NCBI GenBank assembly: GCA_036012865.1 | Contig: DASCQC010000005.1 | Span: forward strand, 23,136-87,135 | DNA: 64,000 nucleotides | Source of the DNA: DASCQC01 sp036012865 | Lineage (GTDB): Bacteria; Pseudomonadota; Gammaproteobacteria; Comchoanobacterales; Comchoanobacteraceae | Direction: 5' to 3' | In this document: positions 19,026 to 29,293 of the stretch, one piece after another | Layout of the letters: each line of letters begins with the position of its first letter | Numbering within the stretch: position 1 is the first letter of the stretch | The notes under the pieces: model-generated | What the model saw: only the letters and a program-made list of their open reading frames with translations | What the model was told of the DNA's origin: nothing | Database searches by the model: none | Position numbers and translations under genes: made by a program

Positions 19026-19500
19026 TGAATGTCTCCTTAATGAGATAAATATTGAATGACCTATAAAATCATAGCAGAAATCAGGAGAATCTTCTAGAGA
19101 CATAATCTTATAGAGACTTGTCATGAGGCAATGAAAAATAATAGACTTGTAACTTTAAAAGAACATGATAGACGTGAGCCAAACTCAAATAAAAGTCCAA
19201 ACAACAGAATAGGCTTACAACAAAAACAAAAAAAACACACAAAACAGATGAAATCCTACGATACAAATAGCGTATATCTCACACACTCAATATCAATGCC
19301 TTACAATAAAACCGCTCAACTAGAGAATAAAACCACCCTATTAATAAACACTATATTAATACATAACATATAGATAACAAGACTAACATCAAAATATAAC
19401 CAATAAATTACAACAATGCTTATCTTAACCAATAGAAAATACTTGCATTAGACATCTGAATCATACTAACGTGAGAAATGGGTATAAAGGAGACGGGCAT
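19026..19500. other. 475-base AT-rich intergenic region between the exporter operon and the giant-protein genes
   Basis: This is one of the longest gaps in the window and separates divergent operons. It must contain the promoters of both. A candidate for the rightward operon is TTGCAT (about 19443) with TACTAA 15 bases downstream. An 80-codon frame at 19131-19373 has asparagine/lysine-rich low-complexity content and no convincing ribosome site; I do not regard it as a gene. Nothing else recognisable is present. Confidence 0.5.
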
Positions 19501-22293
19501 ATGTCCCACATAGAAGAAGTGATTCAAAAAGCGATTGATTCCAGTGACCTTGAAATGATTTTATTTTTATTTATCACTGAAGTTAAATTTACAAAGGCAA
19601 TGGATCAATTAGAATGTTCCAATCCAGCATTCACGTACTCCGACTTTACAAAACAACTAAATAGCAATATAGATCTAAGAAACAGAGACCATCTACCTCC
19701 TTTTTACGACAAGGATACAAGTGCATATACACACAACGCACACAACAACAGAATTTTCTCTGAAGATGTAGGATTAGACCTCAAGAGCATAGAAAGAATT
19801 GATCCGAATGTTGGTATTGCTATGCTAAAGAAATTTGCACCTAATAATGCGACAATCAGACATATTGCTCTTTTTTTAGTTGGCGAAGAGGAAGATCAGA
19901 AAAGAGCCGCCAGTGAAGATAATCAATATTTCCACACCCTCAAAAATCTGCTAGCCCTTATAAATCAAAGCTTTTGTGATGAATATAAACGTCACAAAAC
20001 CATGACAGCATCTATTCGTCAACAAATCATCCAATACATGATATCAGGCGGGGTTGAGGTTTGTAACATATTCGAGAAGATTACAATGCTCGATTTACTT
20101 AAAGAAATCGACACAAAAACGGATCAGATTAACGAGCTCCTTGCTACCGATGGTTTTGATATTGAAAGTAAAACAACGATAAGAATTAAACTAACTAATA
20201 TTAATACCAATATACAAGGTATTAGCAAGAATGATCTGGAAATGATGGAAACGAATAGAAATAACATCAAAAGCATCTATGCTGAAACACAAATAGCATA
20301 TGAACAAGGACAACTAGATGAGAAATGTAAAAAACTTATCACAATGATCAATACATCTACAGTTCAGTGCGCTTTTAGAGATCAACTGTTCGATGATGAG
20401 GGCAATAACTTAACTAAATCACTAACCCAAACAACGAAATCTCTACAGCAAGCTATAGCTATAAATAATCCTGAATCTGGCGATGAAGAGATGAAGGTGG
20501 ATGTAGAAGAAAAATACACAGAACTAAAAAATAAATTTACCACTTGGCAGGAAGCTGAAAGCAAATATATACCACCTTTAATGACAAGATTTTTTAACTA
20601 CTTTTCTACACCACCAGAAACCACAAACCAACAACAACCATATAGATCTCCAGTAAAACTTGAACAAAAGGAAGGCCATAAACCCCTGTTATCTCAAAGG
20701 GAATTCAAGCTTTATAGTACTAGCATTGGATTATATAAATTTGAAGAAAACGGTCAAATTATAGCAGGTCGAGATCAAGTGCTACAACTTAAAGAGAGCT
20801 CGGCAAAAATAGTCCAAGACAAACTGCAGAACTTATCAGAGTTAAGTAAGAATACAGAGAGTATTGAAAATCAATTGAGTGAAAAGATTAAAGAAGCTAA
20901 AGATTATGCCGATCTTGAAAGTGCGAACGAAAAGATTAAACAACTTAATACCGAGATTGTTTCAATTGAAAAAAAACAAAAAGTCAGATTGAATGAAGGG
21001 CAAGATAAAGTACGTGCTACAATCAAGTCCGTTTGGAGCAAACATGATGATAATAATAAAAGTTGTGACGCAATACTTATGATTCAAAACGACACAACAC
21101 AGCGTTTAGAAACATTAGGAAAAACCATGCAGGGTGATATAAACCCTCAACAATTATTACATGGTTTAGTAGGTACCGCTAAACAAGATAGCGCTAAAGA
21201 AAATGCCAACACAGCTGCTAGCGGTGATGTAAGCGAGTATATTGCATTGGCAAGCAAGTTTAAAGAGGGAGAATCATCTCTATATACTTATTTTACCTTG
21301 AGATCCTACATAGATGATGAATTTCACAAATGGTTAAAGACACATTCAACAGGAAAAGAAGAGGCCCAAGGGATATTACCAGAACAACTTAATATTATTG
21401 AAGAAGCCATCAAAACTCTTGTTGACACCGTTAGTCTAATTAACAAATTTTATAAAGATCAGCCACCATTCAACCCATTCAACCTATTTGGTGGGATGTG
21501 GAGCAGTCAGCTGTCATTCACCATAGCAGCTGCGAGAGAAAGTATTGGTGTCAAACAGCAAGCTTTATCATTGTTAAGATCAGAAAACATGGGAAATGGT
21601 AACCAAGATAATGCGAGAAGTCTCCAAACTCCAGCTGTAGCATTGTTAAACTCAGAAAACATGGAAAATAGCAACCAAGACAATCTTATCATATACTTCT
21701 TCACTGCACTCTCAAACTTTAAAAATCATGCATCATCGAATGTAGAAATATTGTTTACCTGCAAAGGTCATAAACTTTCTTTTAATCAAAAAGATTTGTG
21801 TGATAAAATAAACAAAAATATCGATAAGATTACTGAACTATTTCGTATAAGTAGTGCGGATAATCCTCAGGTAAAAAAAGAAGAGACAGAAAAACAAATG
21901 ATAGTAAGCCTGAAAGATCATATCGCAAAAAGTCAGACCGAAAATATCGCAATAATAACTCATACTAGCTGCTCTGTGGGTCAAGATCAAAGAGCGGCAT
22001 TGACGAGTATAGGGCAATTGAAGAGAACACTTGAGCCTATCATAAAAACTAGAAGAACAAAAACTTTAGCAAGTAAATACCAAATAGGTTTGCAAGCTCC
22101 AGACCAAAGTAAAGAACTGACCAATGAAAATATAAAAGAGCTGAAGGAACTAATAGAATTGGTGCCGAAAGCTGAGGGCGCTGTCCTAAGATTAATAAAT
22201 TCTGACAAAACAAGATTCAAGTCTGTCAATACTGCAGCTAAAATTGTCGATGATTACACGAATGAGCAGAATGAGAATTTTGCACCAAATTAA
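19501..22293 (+). CDS. Giant soluble coiled-coil protein of unknown function (effector candidate)
   Basis: I set the start at the ATG at 19501, which has AAGGAG eight bases upstream; the longer frame from 19471 includes that site. The 930-residue product is hydrophilic, rich in Lys, Glu, Asn and Gln and predicted mostly helical, with heptad-like stretches (about residues 200-290, 430-530 and 840-910). I see no signal peptide, no membrane helix and no catalytic motif I recognise. A low-complexity break rich in Pro, Gln and Thr lies near residues 370-395. It is followed after 27 bases by a second giant gene with its own ribosome site, so the two form an operon. Size, composition and lack of family resemble secreted effectors of host-associated bacteria, but secretion is inference only. 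Confidence 0.75.
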   Translation: MSHIEEVIQKAIDSSDLEMILFLFITEVKFTKAMDQLECSNPAFTYSDFTKQLNSNIDLRNRDHLPPFYDKDTSAYTHNAHNNRIFSEDVGLDLKSIERIDPNVGIAMLKKFAPNNATIRHIALFLVGEEEDQKRAASEDNQYFHTLKNLLALINQSFCDEYKRHKTMTASIRQQIIQYMISGGVEVCNIFEKITMLDLLKEIDTKTDQINELLATDGFDIESKTTIRIKLTNINTNIQGISKNDLEMMETNRNNIKSIYAETQIAYEQGQLDEKCKKLITMINTSTVQCAFRDQLFDDEGNNLTKSLTQTTKSLQQAIAINNPESGDEEMKVDVEEKYTELKNKFTTWQEAESKYIPPLMTRFFNYFSTPPETTNQQQPYRSPVKLEQKEGHKPLLSQREFKLYSTSIGLYKFEENGQIIAGRDQVLQLKESSAKIVQDKLQNLSELSKNTESIENQLSEKIKEAKDYADLESANEKIKQLNTEIVSIEKKQKVRLNEGQDKVRATIKSVWSKHDDNNKSCDAILMIQNDTTQRLETLGKTMQGDINPQQLLHGLVGTAKQDSAKENANTAASGDVSEYIALASKFKEGESSLYTYFTLRSYIDDEFHKWLKTHSTGKEEAQGILPEQLNIIEEAIKTLVDTVSLINKFYKDQPPFNPFNLFGGMWSSQLSFTIAAARESIGVKQQALSLLRSENMGNGNQDNARSLQTPAVALLNSENMENSNQDNLIIYFFTALSNFKNHASSNVEILFTCKGHKLSFNQKDLCDKINKNIDKITELFRISSADNPQVKKEETEKQMIVSLKDHIAKSQTENIAIITHTSCSVGQDQRAALTSIGQLKRTLEPIIKTRRTKTLASKYQIGLQAPDQSKELTNENIKELKELIELVPKAEGAVLRLINSDKTRFKSVNTAAKIVDDYTNEQNENFAPN

Positions 22294-22320
22294 TGCTAGG
22301 TAACTATTCGGAGATCTATT

Positions 22321-25300
22321 ATGCATAAGGAACCAAGTTCACATGAAAAGCTAGGGAAAAAACTTGGCATAGCTATCGAATCAGCAAGCATCCCGCTGAC
22401 AGAAAAAGAAATACAAAGAATAGTCAATTTATTAGATGAGCATAAATATATTAAGCTGTATGATACTGTTCAAGAGACATACAATAACCATTGCATATTC
22501 ATACAATCTCAATCCATCCCATTGTTGGCGCCAAGAACAGCTAAAAAGATAGATTTTATCACTAAAATTTTCGGTTCAGATCGGATACCTTATTTCCAGT
22601 ATTTAATAGCAAGAATGGACGCTGTAAAAAATGAAAACATTGCTCAGTTAATTGATAATATCTTTGGTGTAGACGATATTTCCAAATATACGTCAAATTG
22701 CGTTAGTACTCAAGTACTAGAAATACCTAAAAACGATGACTTTTTTACCTATGGAAGACTCTTGGTTGATGTTGATATAAATTCACTATCTACCTGGATA
22801 AGTAACATAGCCAATGATCTTAGAACTAACGATCAATTAAAGGTTCATTTAAAAGAATATTTTAAACAACTTAAAATATCATACGACTGCAACGATCCTG
22901 ATTTCTTGAATGATTATATTCAGGACAAGAAATTCAATGAAGATCAAACTACTCCGACGATTCAAGAATTACCAAAAAAGCTTATAGAACATCACAAAAG
23001 AAAACTAGAAGAAGTTTGTACAGGAATACTGCACATAGACGCTAACCAACCACGAGACAAATCAGAACTCATTGCCCTTAAAAATGAAAATGATAAAATG
23101 CACTCCTTCGTATCCAAACTTAACTTAATATTTATGCAATTGCTTACTACGAAGTATACGGCTGCATTTACATCGAATGGGAGTTATTTTTATATTAATA
23201 AAACAACCTTCGAAAAACTTAATCTAAAACAACATCAAGCACCTGTGCATAAACCTGAAGAAAGCCAAGATGCATATCCAATCAGCTTGGACGAGTTTTG
23301 TAAACTCATCAGTGCATACCATGAATACCGACAAACTGATGAAGCAATATTAAACCAAACTGTAGATATCGCTCAAGTATTTAAACAAGAAAACTGGGAA
23401 GCTGCACAAAAAACACTAGCAACGAGTGTAAACCTGATTAGAAAGCAACTATCCAACAATAAAAATACAGTGTTCTCTTATAAGAAGCATGAAGATGATT
23501 ACAATAAACTCAAGACGACTCTAGAAGAAAAGTATCCTACCGATGAAAATAAAAGCAATAATACAAATGCTTATAATCTATTAGAATCGGTCCAAACATC
23601 TGCCCGAAAATTGTTCTCTCCAGATCGTTCAAGCAAGACAAAAAAATCTGAATTTACAGTAAGAGAAATTATACAATCAATCGGGGATTACGTGCCAAGT
23701 TATAATCAAAAGGTAATGCCACAGGACTTATTAAGCCAGAAGATCCAAAAAAAATATGAAGAGGAACTGAACCATTTAGTAGATAATCATTGGTGGACAA
23801 TATTTTCTAAAAATGCCGATAAAAAATTGGTGAAAGAAAAAAAAACTAAATTAGAGGACCTAGAGAAAGCAATACAAAAACACCATACAAACATAGACCA
23901 AGAGTTTATTCAACCCCTACAAGAACACTATCAACTAAGGATAGCTAAAACAAAAATACTCTCTTCTTACCGTGGTAATATGTTTGAACTTAAAGAAGAT
24001 TTGAATTGGTTAAAAACTGAACTAGAAGAAGAAATCATAAATGAGTATCTATCTAACACCACACAAACCTTAGAAGAACATAAGATTAAAAAGGCTGTTA
24101 AAAAAGCACTAGATTCAAAAAATATCTACACCTTTGATCAGCAATCTGTTGATGGCATCACAGCTTTATTCAAAAACAAAATCACAACAAAGAAAATAAT
24201 TATTGCGGAAATTTTGAAAGTTCAGGATGATATTTTTTCGAGTATGCGAGAATCTATTCCTAGCTTTTATAAACAATTTGTCGATGATCCATTTCAAATT
24301 CATTCAATAAATAAACTCTACTGTAAAGATGAAATATACCTTAAAAACGTAAAAGGCCAATTGGATGAGTTCCAAACATTGATCGCGACTGTTATTAAAG
24401 ATTATTTTAATCTTGATATATTTACAACCACAGAGCAGATTGATAAACAAAAGCAACTCGATTACGAAGATATCAAATTAAAACTACAAGAAAAATTAAA
24501 AGACAACACCGATTCAGACAAAAAAATCGTTGAATTCAACGAAAAATGTCAAAAAACATACCAAGATTTAAGCTCAGAACACAAACAATATATTGATAAA
24601 AATGGGGGGGAGGACTGTATCAGATCTTTCTTGTTTAGAATACGAGAAATTCACCTCCAACAAGTCAGTAATAGTAACATATTTAAACAGTTGCAAAAAT
24701 ATTGTATGACTCAACTAAAGAAAAGTGATGTACACCCCGGAAAATATTCAAATATGCAAGTAATAAAACGATTAGAAAAAAGTTATGACAATGCACGAAT
24801 ATCAGAAGAGTATGTAGATACTACTCTACAATCACACCTTGAAACATATATTAATATTCATTCCTACCAATACTACCAAGTGAATGCGCAACCCACACAA
24901 ACACCCCAACCAACACAATCAAACATCCAAAACATGGAGGAATCACCCGTGAAGCCAACGAACACTAATTCAGGTAGCGGTTCAAATATAACCGCATCAA
25001 ATATCCAACAACAAACAGCACAAAAAACTGAAGTCAGCTATGTAGCTGTAATCATGGAGGCTATTTTTGATATCATTATCGTAGCTCTAACATTCATATT
25101 CTTGTTACCTATAACTCCCTTCATTGCTCTAGCATCAACATCGATAGGACTTAATATCTGGACACAACTAAACCCTAGTAGCAAAGCCATGAATAAACCC
25201 AAATCGTCCAATGAATTTGAAGAACGAACCCAAAAAACATGGGAACAAGCCTCTGACTATAAAGCTTTTTTTATAGAAAAAATCGGCGCAATAATAGATT

Positions 25301-25839
25301 TAGTCATCGATCTTAAAAAGTTACCTTGTAATAATAAATATCCTCTATCCTACTTAATACGTAGCTTTCACACCGAAAATTCTAATAAAGACATAGATTA
25401 TGATATAATTGATAAAACATTACGGAAAATCACCGGAGGTTTAAGCGATGCTGCTCGAAAAGATAGGGAACATTCAAGTTCAACAACTTTAGAACTCCTG
25501 GGGAACCCCACAATAGACAGGCTTGAATCAACTATTAATTCATATATTGTCTGCCAATTTATCAAGACATTTCTTAAAATTCCTGGTCAAGATTCGAGTA
25601 TCAAAGACGAAGAAGATATCTCTCCGTATTTAAAAGAGAATCCTCTTAATTTGCTTACAGATAGTATTAATAACAACGGTGATGATGGATTGAATTTGGA
25701 GGCTATTCTCGCAGGTGATGATTCTGACCCCAAATATGTCATTGATACCGTCAAAAATATAGTAACTAATTTAAAATGTGTCAAAGAGAACCAAAGTCAA
25801 AATCCTAAAACTCACAATAATTTGGTTGATATGGCATGA
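22321..25839 (+). CDS. Giant coiled-coil protein with one C-terminal hydrophobic hairpin, unknown function (effector candidate)
   Basis: The 1172-residue product starts at an ATG with GGAG seven bases upstream. Residues 1-850 are hydrophilic and helical with coiled-coil stretches; residues about 853-905 are a Gln/Thr/Pro/Ser/Asn-rich linker (NAQPTQTPQPTQ...); residues about 908-950 form a strongly hydrophobic segment (VIMEAIFDIIIVALTFIFLL) long enough for two membrane passes; a soluble tail of about 220 residues follows. This layout would suit an effector that inserts into a host membrane, but it is inference. A run of seven G at 24604-24610 lies inside the frame. Parts of its centre resemble the preceding giant protein weakly (see findings). 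No known family is recognised. Confidence 0.75.
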   Translation: MHKEPSSHEKLGKKLGIAIESASIPLTEKEIQRIVNLLDEHKYIKLYDTVQETYNNHCIFIQSQSIPLLAPRTAKKIDFITKIFGSDRIPYFQYLIARMDAVKNENIAQLIDNIFGVDDISKYTSNCVSTQVLEIPKNDDFFTYGRLLVDVDINSLSTWISNIANDLRTNDQLKVHLKEYFKQLKISYDCNDPDFLNDYIQDKKFNEDQTTPTIQELPKKLIEHHKRKLEEVCTGILHIDANQPRDKSELIALKNENDKMHSFVSKLNLIFMQLLTTKYTAAFTSNGSYFYINKTTFEKLNLKQHQAPVHKPEESQDAYPISLDEFCKLISAYHEYRQTDEAILNQTVDIAQVFKQENWEAAQKTLATSVNLIRKQLSNNKNTVFSYKKHEDDYNKLKTTLEEKYPTDENKSNNTNAYNLLESVQTSARKLFSPDRSSKTKKSEFTVREIIQSIGDYVPSYNQKVMPQDLLSQKIQKKYEEELNHLVDNHWWTIFSKNADKKLVKEKKTKLEDLEKAIQKHHTNIDQEFIQPLQEHYQLRIAKTKILSSYRGNMFELKEDLNWLKTELEEEIINEYLSNTTQTLEEHKIKKAVKKALDSKNIYTFDQQSVDGITALFKNKITTKKIIIAEILKVQDDIFSSMRESIPSFYKQFVDDPFQIHSINKLYCKDEIYLKNVKGQLDEFQTLIATVIKDYFNLDIFTTTEQIDKQKQLDYEDIKLKLQEKLKDNTDSDKKIVEFNEKCQKTYQDLSSEHKQYIDKNGGEDCIRSFLFRIREIHLQQVSNSNIFKQLQKYCMTQLKKSDVHPGKYSNMQVIKRLEKSYDNARISEEYVDTTLQSHLETYINIHSYQYYQVNAQPTQTPQPTQSNIQNMEESPVKPTNTNSGSGSNITASNIQQQTAQKTEVSYVAVIMEAIFDIIIVALTFIFLLPITPFIALASTSIGLNIWTQLNPSSKAMNKPKSSNEFEERTQKTWEQASDYKAFFIEKIGAIIDLVIDLKKLPCNNKYPLSYLIRSFHTENSNKDIDYDIIDKTLRKITGGLSDAARKDREHSSSTTLELLGNPTIDRLESTINSYIVCQFIKTFLKIPGQDSSIKDEEDISPYLKENPLNLLTDSINNNGDDGLNLEAILAGDDSDPKYVIDTVKNIVTNLKCVKENQSQNPKTHNNLVDMA

Positions 25840-25861
25840 AAAAAATGAGATGGTTATAGGT

Positions 25862-26377
25862 ATGAGACACACGTACAAATTGACTGCAGTCATTTCGTTG
25901 ATGGTAGCACTAAACCCCATAGGATTGGCTGAAGACCTTAACCTTCTCATCCTCCGTAATATAGATGAAACAGCATTACCCTCAGCCCACCCTAACTGGC
26001 AAGTTGCCGAACAATTTAAAGGCTATGAAACCATTTCATCAGAACCTATCAATTGGCAACCTTATCAAAAACTTAAAAACAAATACTCTATTCTTGCCAC
26101 ACATACTTGGCCTATCAATGATGATGAACAAACCATTGGGTTTAAAACTTATGACCAAGACAGCGTCATTATGGGAGAAATCACCATAAAAAAAGAACGG
26201 TTTTACGAAACAAAACTAAACATCATCGAGCTCAACCATCGAAACTACTTTTCAATGAACCAATCAAGACGAGTATCTTTAAATCAAATCAACTATTTTG
26301 ACCATGCAAGGTTTGGTGTTATCGTCCAAATCACACCTGAGATTAAAACAAGGAGCACAAATGCAAGCGTATCTTGA
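25862..26377 (+). CDS. CsiV-like periplasmic protein
   Basis: The longest frame opens at 25778 inside the previous gene, but a signal peptide begins at the ATG at 25862 (MRHTYKLTAVISLMVALNPIGLAE), giving 171 residues. The second half carries the CsiV-family pattern: a 'YSILATHTW' segment, a GEITIKKERFYET strand, and the closing 'LNQINYFDHARFGVIVQITP' block. CsiV proteins are periplasmic peptidoglycan-binding factors needed for cell-wall integrity in some gammaproteobacteria and usually lie by mfd; here the neighbour is thyA, whose start overlaps the 3' end by 17 bases. It is shorter than typical CsiV, mainly in the N-terminal half. The family call rests on the C-terminal motif. Confidence 0.7.
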   Translation: MRHTYKLTAVISLMVALNPIGLAEDLNLLILRNIDETALPSAHPNWQVAEQFKGYETISSEPINWQPYQKLKNKYSILATHTWPINDDEQTIGFKTYDQDSVIMGEITIKKERFYETKLNIIELNHRNYFSMNQSRRVSLNQINYFDHARFGVIVQITPEIKTRSTNASVS

Positions 26378-27155
26378 TCTAATGCAAAATATCTTAGACA
26401 ACGGAATCGATCGAATGGACCGAACAGGCGTGGGAACTAAAAGTATTTTCGGTCATGACTTACACTTCGATCTATCAACATTCCCCTTAATTACGACCAA
26501 AAAAATGCACTTAAAGTCTATTGTTAATGAACTTTTATGGTTTCTAGATGGGTCTACGAATGTTCAACCTCTTAACGAGATGGGTGTTACCATATGGGAC
26601 GAATGGGCTAATGAAGATGGTGAGCTTGGGCCTGTTTATGGCAAACAATGGCGTTCATGGAAAACCCCTGATGGCCGAACCATAGATCAAATCAGCAATG
26701 TCATTCGTGATATTAAAGCCAACCCGTTTTCTAGGCGTCATATTGTGAGTGCCTGGAATGTCAGTGACCTTGATAAAATGGCCCTACCCCCTTGTCATGT
26801 TATGTTTCAATTCTATGTCGACAATGACAAAGGACTTTCTTGTAAACTAATACAACGTTCATGCGATATCTTTTTAGGCGTACCCTTTAATATAGCCTCA
26901 TACAGTCTTCTTACCTATATGATAGCGCAACAATGTGACTTAGTGCCCAAGAAATTTATTTGGTCAGGTGGGGACATTCATCTTTACAACAATCACATTA
27001 AACCTGCTCAAGAACAACTTTCAAGAAAACCTTACGCTTTACCTACCTTAGAGATTGCACAACGTCCTAAAGATATCTTTAGTTACACTGAGAAAGATTT
27101 CATCATCAAGGATTATCAATATCACCCTAGAATCCAGGCCCCTATTGCAGTATAA
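26361..27155 (+). CDS. thyA: Thymidylate synthase
   Basis: The start is the ATG at 26361, with AAGGAG five bases upstream; this gives 264 residues, the same length as E. coli ThyA. It methylates dUMP to dTMP using methylene-tetrahydrofolate. Conserved features are the N-terminal phosphate-binding DRTGVGTKSIFGH region, the catalytic cysteine in ALPPCHVMFQFYV (about residue 146), the QRSCDIFLGVPFNIASY block and the C-terminal AV. It overlaps the csiV-like gene and its stop is two bases from the stop of convergent comEC. The enzyme shows no missing residue. Confidence 0.97.
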   Translation: MQAYLDLMQNILDNGIDRMDRTGVGTKSIFGHDLHFDLSTFPLITTKKMHLKSIVNELLWFLDGSTNVQPLNEMGVTIWDEWANEDGELGPVYGKQWRSWKTPDGRTIDQISNVIRDIKANPFSRRHIVSAWNVSDLDKMALPPCHVMFQFYVDNDKGLSCKLIQRSCDIFLGVPFNIASYSLLTYMIAQQCDLVPKKFIWSGGDIHLYNNHIKPAQEQLSRKPYALPTLEIAQRPKDIFSYTEKDFIIKDYQYHPRIQAPIAV

Positions 27156-27157
27156 AT

Positions 27158-29239
27158 TTACTTTAGAACCTGACTTAACCAGCCTTGTTGTGATGTTGTA
27201 CGAATGGGAATATTGAGTTTACTGTATCGAGACAGAACCTTGGGATGAGGAATCACTGGGTTACCCTCACCCACCGATACCCATGCAACCTTAGGTTGAA
27301 GTCGCTTTAGAAACTCTTCTGAAGAAGAAGTTAAACTCCCATGATGCGGAACTTGTAATAAGGTAACAGGGCTCAGTTGATCAAGAAGTGAATTTTCAGC
27401 GTTATATTCAATATCTCCTGTTAATAATGCAGACTGACTTTTGGATTGAATCAACAGGACACAAGAATTATTATTCCTTTTCCTCCAAGCTGTCTTAGGG
27501 TGTATGATTTGAAACCTAACACCATCCCACTCCCAGGAACTGCCTGCCTGACATTGGGATGATGCAATGGGCGTATCTTTAGGAACCCCTGAAAGAACCC
27601 ATTGAGGGCGGTATACTTGTAAAACCTCTTTCAATCCGCCTATATGATCTTGATCCGGATGGGATAAAATCCAGGCATCCACTGTCTTGATCCCTAAATG
27701 TTTCATTGAACTTACCACATGGTCTCCCAAAGAGTATTTTCCAAACTTAGGACCTAAGTCATACAATAAACAATGGCGCTGGGTTTGAACCACTACACTC
27801 AAGCCATGGCCAACATCAAGCATTGTGATTCTGGCCTGCCCGTATGAAACCCCCTCTAAAAATAGACACACCAAACTCAACAATGCCCCAAGTATCAACC
27901 ACTGAAAACACATCAATCTATTCCATGCATAGGTAATGATAGCACCTTGTACATAAACCAATTGAAACAACGAAAGCTCCGCCACATAAACAAAGAACCC
28001 GTGTTGATTCATCAAAACCATCACACTGACACTGAGTCTTATCAATTCATTCAACCATACCCCCAGATAACTCACATCTATAAAAAAACCCACAATCGTC
28101 CATAACAGTAATCCTGGAAAAATAAGAATGGAGTACAACGGAATCATAAATGTATTCATCGCAATCGAATGAATCGAAAAATAACCTGATAGATAAGAAC
28201 TCATAGGCGCCATCAAGGTGCATAATTTGAGAGATTGATAAAAAGAACTTAAAAAATATCGTGTGGATTTTAACCTTAATAAAATTTCAACAGCAATAAT
28301 GGATAGCCAAAAACCACAATCCATCACATACCAAGGCTCCATCATGATTAAAGCAGCAATGGCCATATAAAATATATCCCTTCTATTCACAGGCATTGCT
28401 AATATCACCAAGGCACTTGCAAGGTATATCATCGCATAACTTCGACTGGTTGAAGCTGACCACCCAGTTAATAATCCGTAACACCACAACACGATCAACG
28501 TCCATGCATTTGCCCATCTTAAACTACTCAATGGCCGAACACCGAACCAACGAAATACACTTTTAGCAAAGCTATTGCTTAACCAACCAACAACCCCTAA
28601 ATGCAACCCTGAAACGGCCATTAAATGTGACGTTCCTGCCGCTTGAAAAGTCTGTTTGTGTTGCTTAGTAAGAACGGAAGTATCGCCCAACAACAAGGCC
28701 CTCATGACCCCCTCATAAGAATAACTTTTAACACGTTGAATGACACTGTATCTCACACGGTCTATCAGCCCATTACTGGCATGGCATTGCAAATCACGAC
28801 TCCTGACCGTTGCCAAAATTTTGCGCTGAAAATGGGTTGAAACTTTACTATTAGGCTGTGAACGTTGATGAAACCTTAGTGTGTATCGATGTATTTCACA
28901 AAGGTCGTTCAAATCTGCGTGGGCCTTGCTAATAACAGCAATTTTAAAGGAGGTAGCACGCCCATTAATGGACACTGAATCAAGCACCAGGTATTCGTTA
29001 AAATGTTGAATGACTTGACCTTGGATCACAGGATGAGAATCAAGTTGCCGACGTTCAACATTATAAGCAAGTGAAACATAACAGCCATAGAGAACCCAAC
29101 AAACGATCCATAACCTTTCCAATAAACGTTTAACCCACAGCATTAATAGGATGATACACGTTAAGTTCCAATACAGATGAAAAGATATCGTTAGACCCAA
29201 GTAAACACCCAGGAGCGAAGCTATTGTCACAGCTAACAT
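27158..29239 (-). CDS. comEC: ComEC/Rec2 DNA-uptake channel
   Basis: The 693-residue protein has an N-terminal pair of helices and DUF4131-like region, the central competence domain with many membrane helices (signature MAVSGLHLGVVGW and the TGWSASTSRSY segment), and a C-terminal metallo-beta-lactamase-like domain (LDVGHGLSVVV, ILSHPDQDHIGGL, VPHHGS). It forms the inner-membrane channel for single-stranded DNA in natural transformation. The metal-binding SHxDxDH pattern is present as SHPDQDH, so the nuclease-like domain may be active. No other competence genes are visible in the window. Confidence 0.95.
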   Translation of the reverse strand: MLAVTIASLLGVYLGLTISFHLYWNLTCIILLMLWVKRLLERLWIVCWVLYGCYVSLAYNVERRQLDSHPVIQGQVIQHFNEYLVLDSVSINGRATSFKIAVISKAHADLNDLCEIHRYTLRFHQRSQPNSKVSTHFQRKILATVRSRDLQCHASNGLIDRVRYSVIQRVKSYSYEGVMRALLLGDTSVLTKQHKQTFQAAGTSHLMAVSGLHLGVVGWLSNSFAKSVFRWFGVRPLSSLRWANAWTLIVLWCYGLLTGWSASTSRSYAMIYLASALVILAMPVNRRDIFYMAIAALIMMEPWYVMDCGFWLSIIAVEILLRLKSTRYFLSSFYQSLKLCTLMAPMSSYLSGYFSIHSIAMNTFMIPLYSILIFPGLLLWTIVGFFIDVSYLGVWLNELIRLSVSVMVLMNQHGFFVYVAELSLFQLVYVQGAIITYAWNRLMCFQWLILGALLSLVCLFLEGVSYGQARITMLDVGHGLSVVVQTQRHCLLYDLGPKFGKYSLGDHVVSSMKHLGIKTVDAWILSHPDQDHIGGLKEVLQVYRPQWVLSGVPKDTPIASSQCQAGSSWEWDGVRFQIIHPKTAWRKRNNNSCVLLIQSKSQSALLTGDIEYNAENSLLDQLSPVTLLQVPHHGSLTSSSEEFLKRLQPKVAWVSVGEGNPVIPHPKVLSRYSKLNIPIRTTSQQGWLSQVLK

Positions 29240-29293
29240 GTGACTTAGGTTAAATGATTAAATCAGAGCAGCAATACGGGGTTGTAAGAACGT

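Noticed and set aside
19131..19373. 80-residue gene in the long intergenic region
   Set aside because: Low-complexity Asn/Lys/Thr content as expected of AT-rich non-coding DNA, no ribosome site, no recognisable domain.
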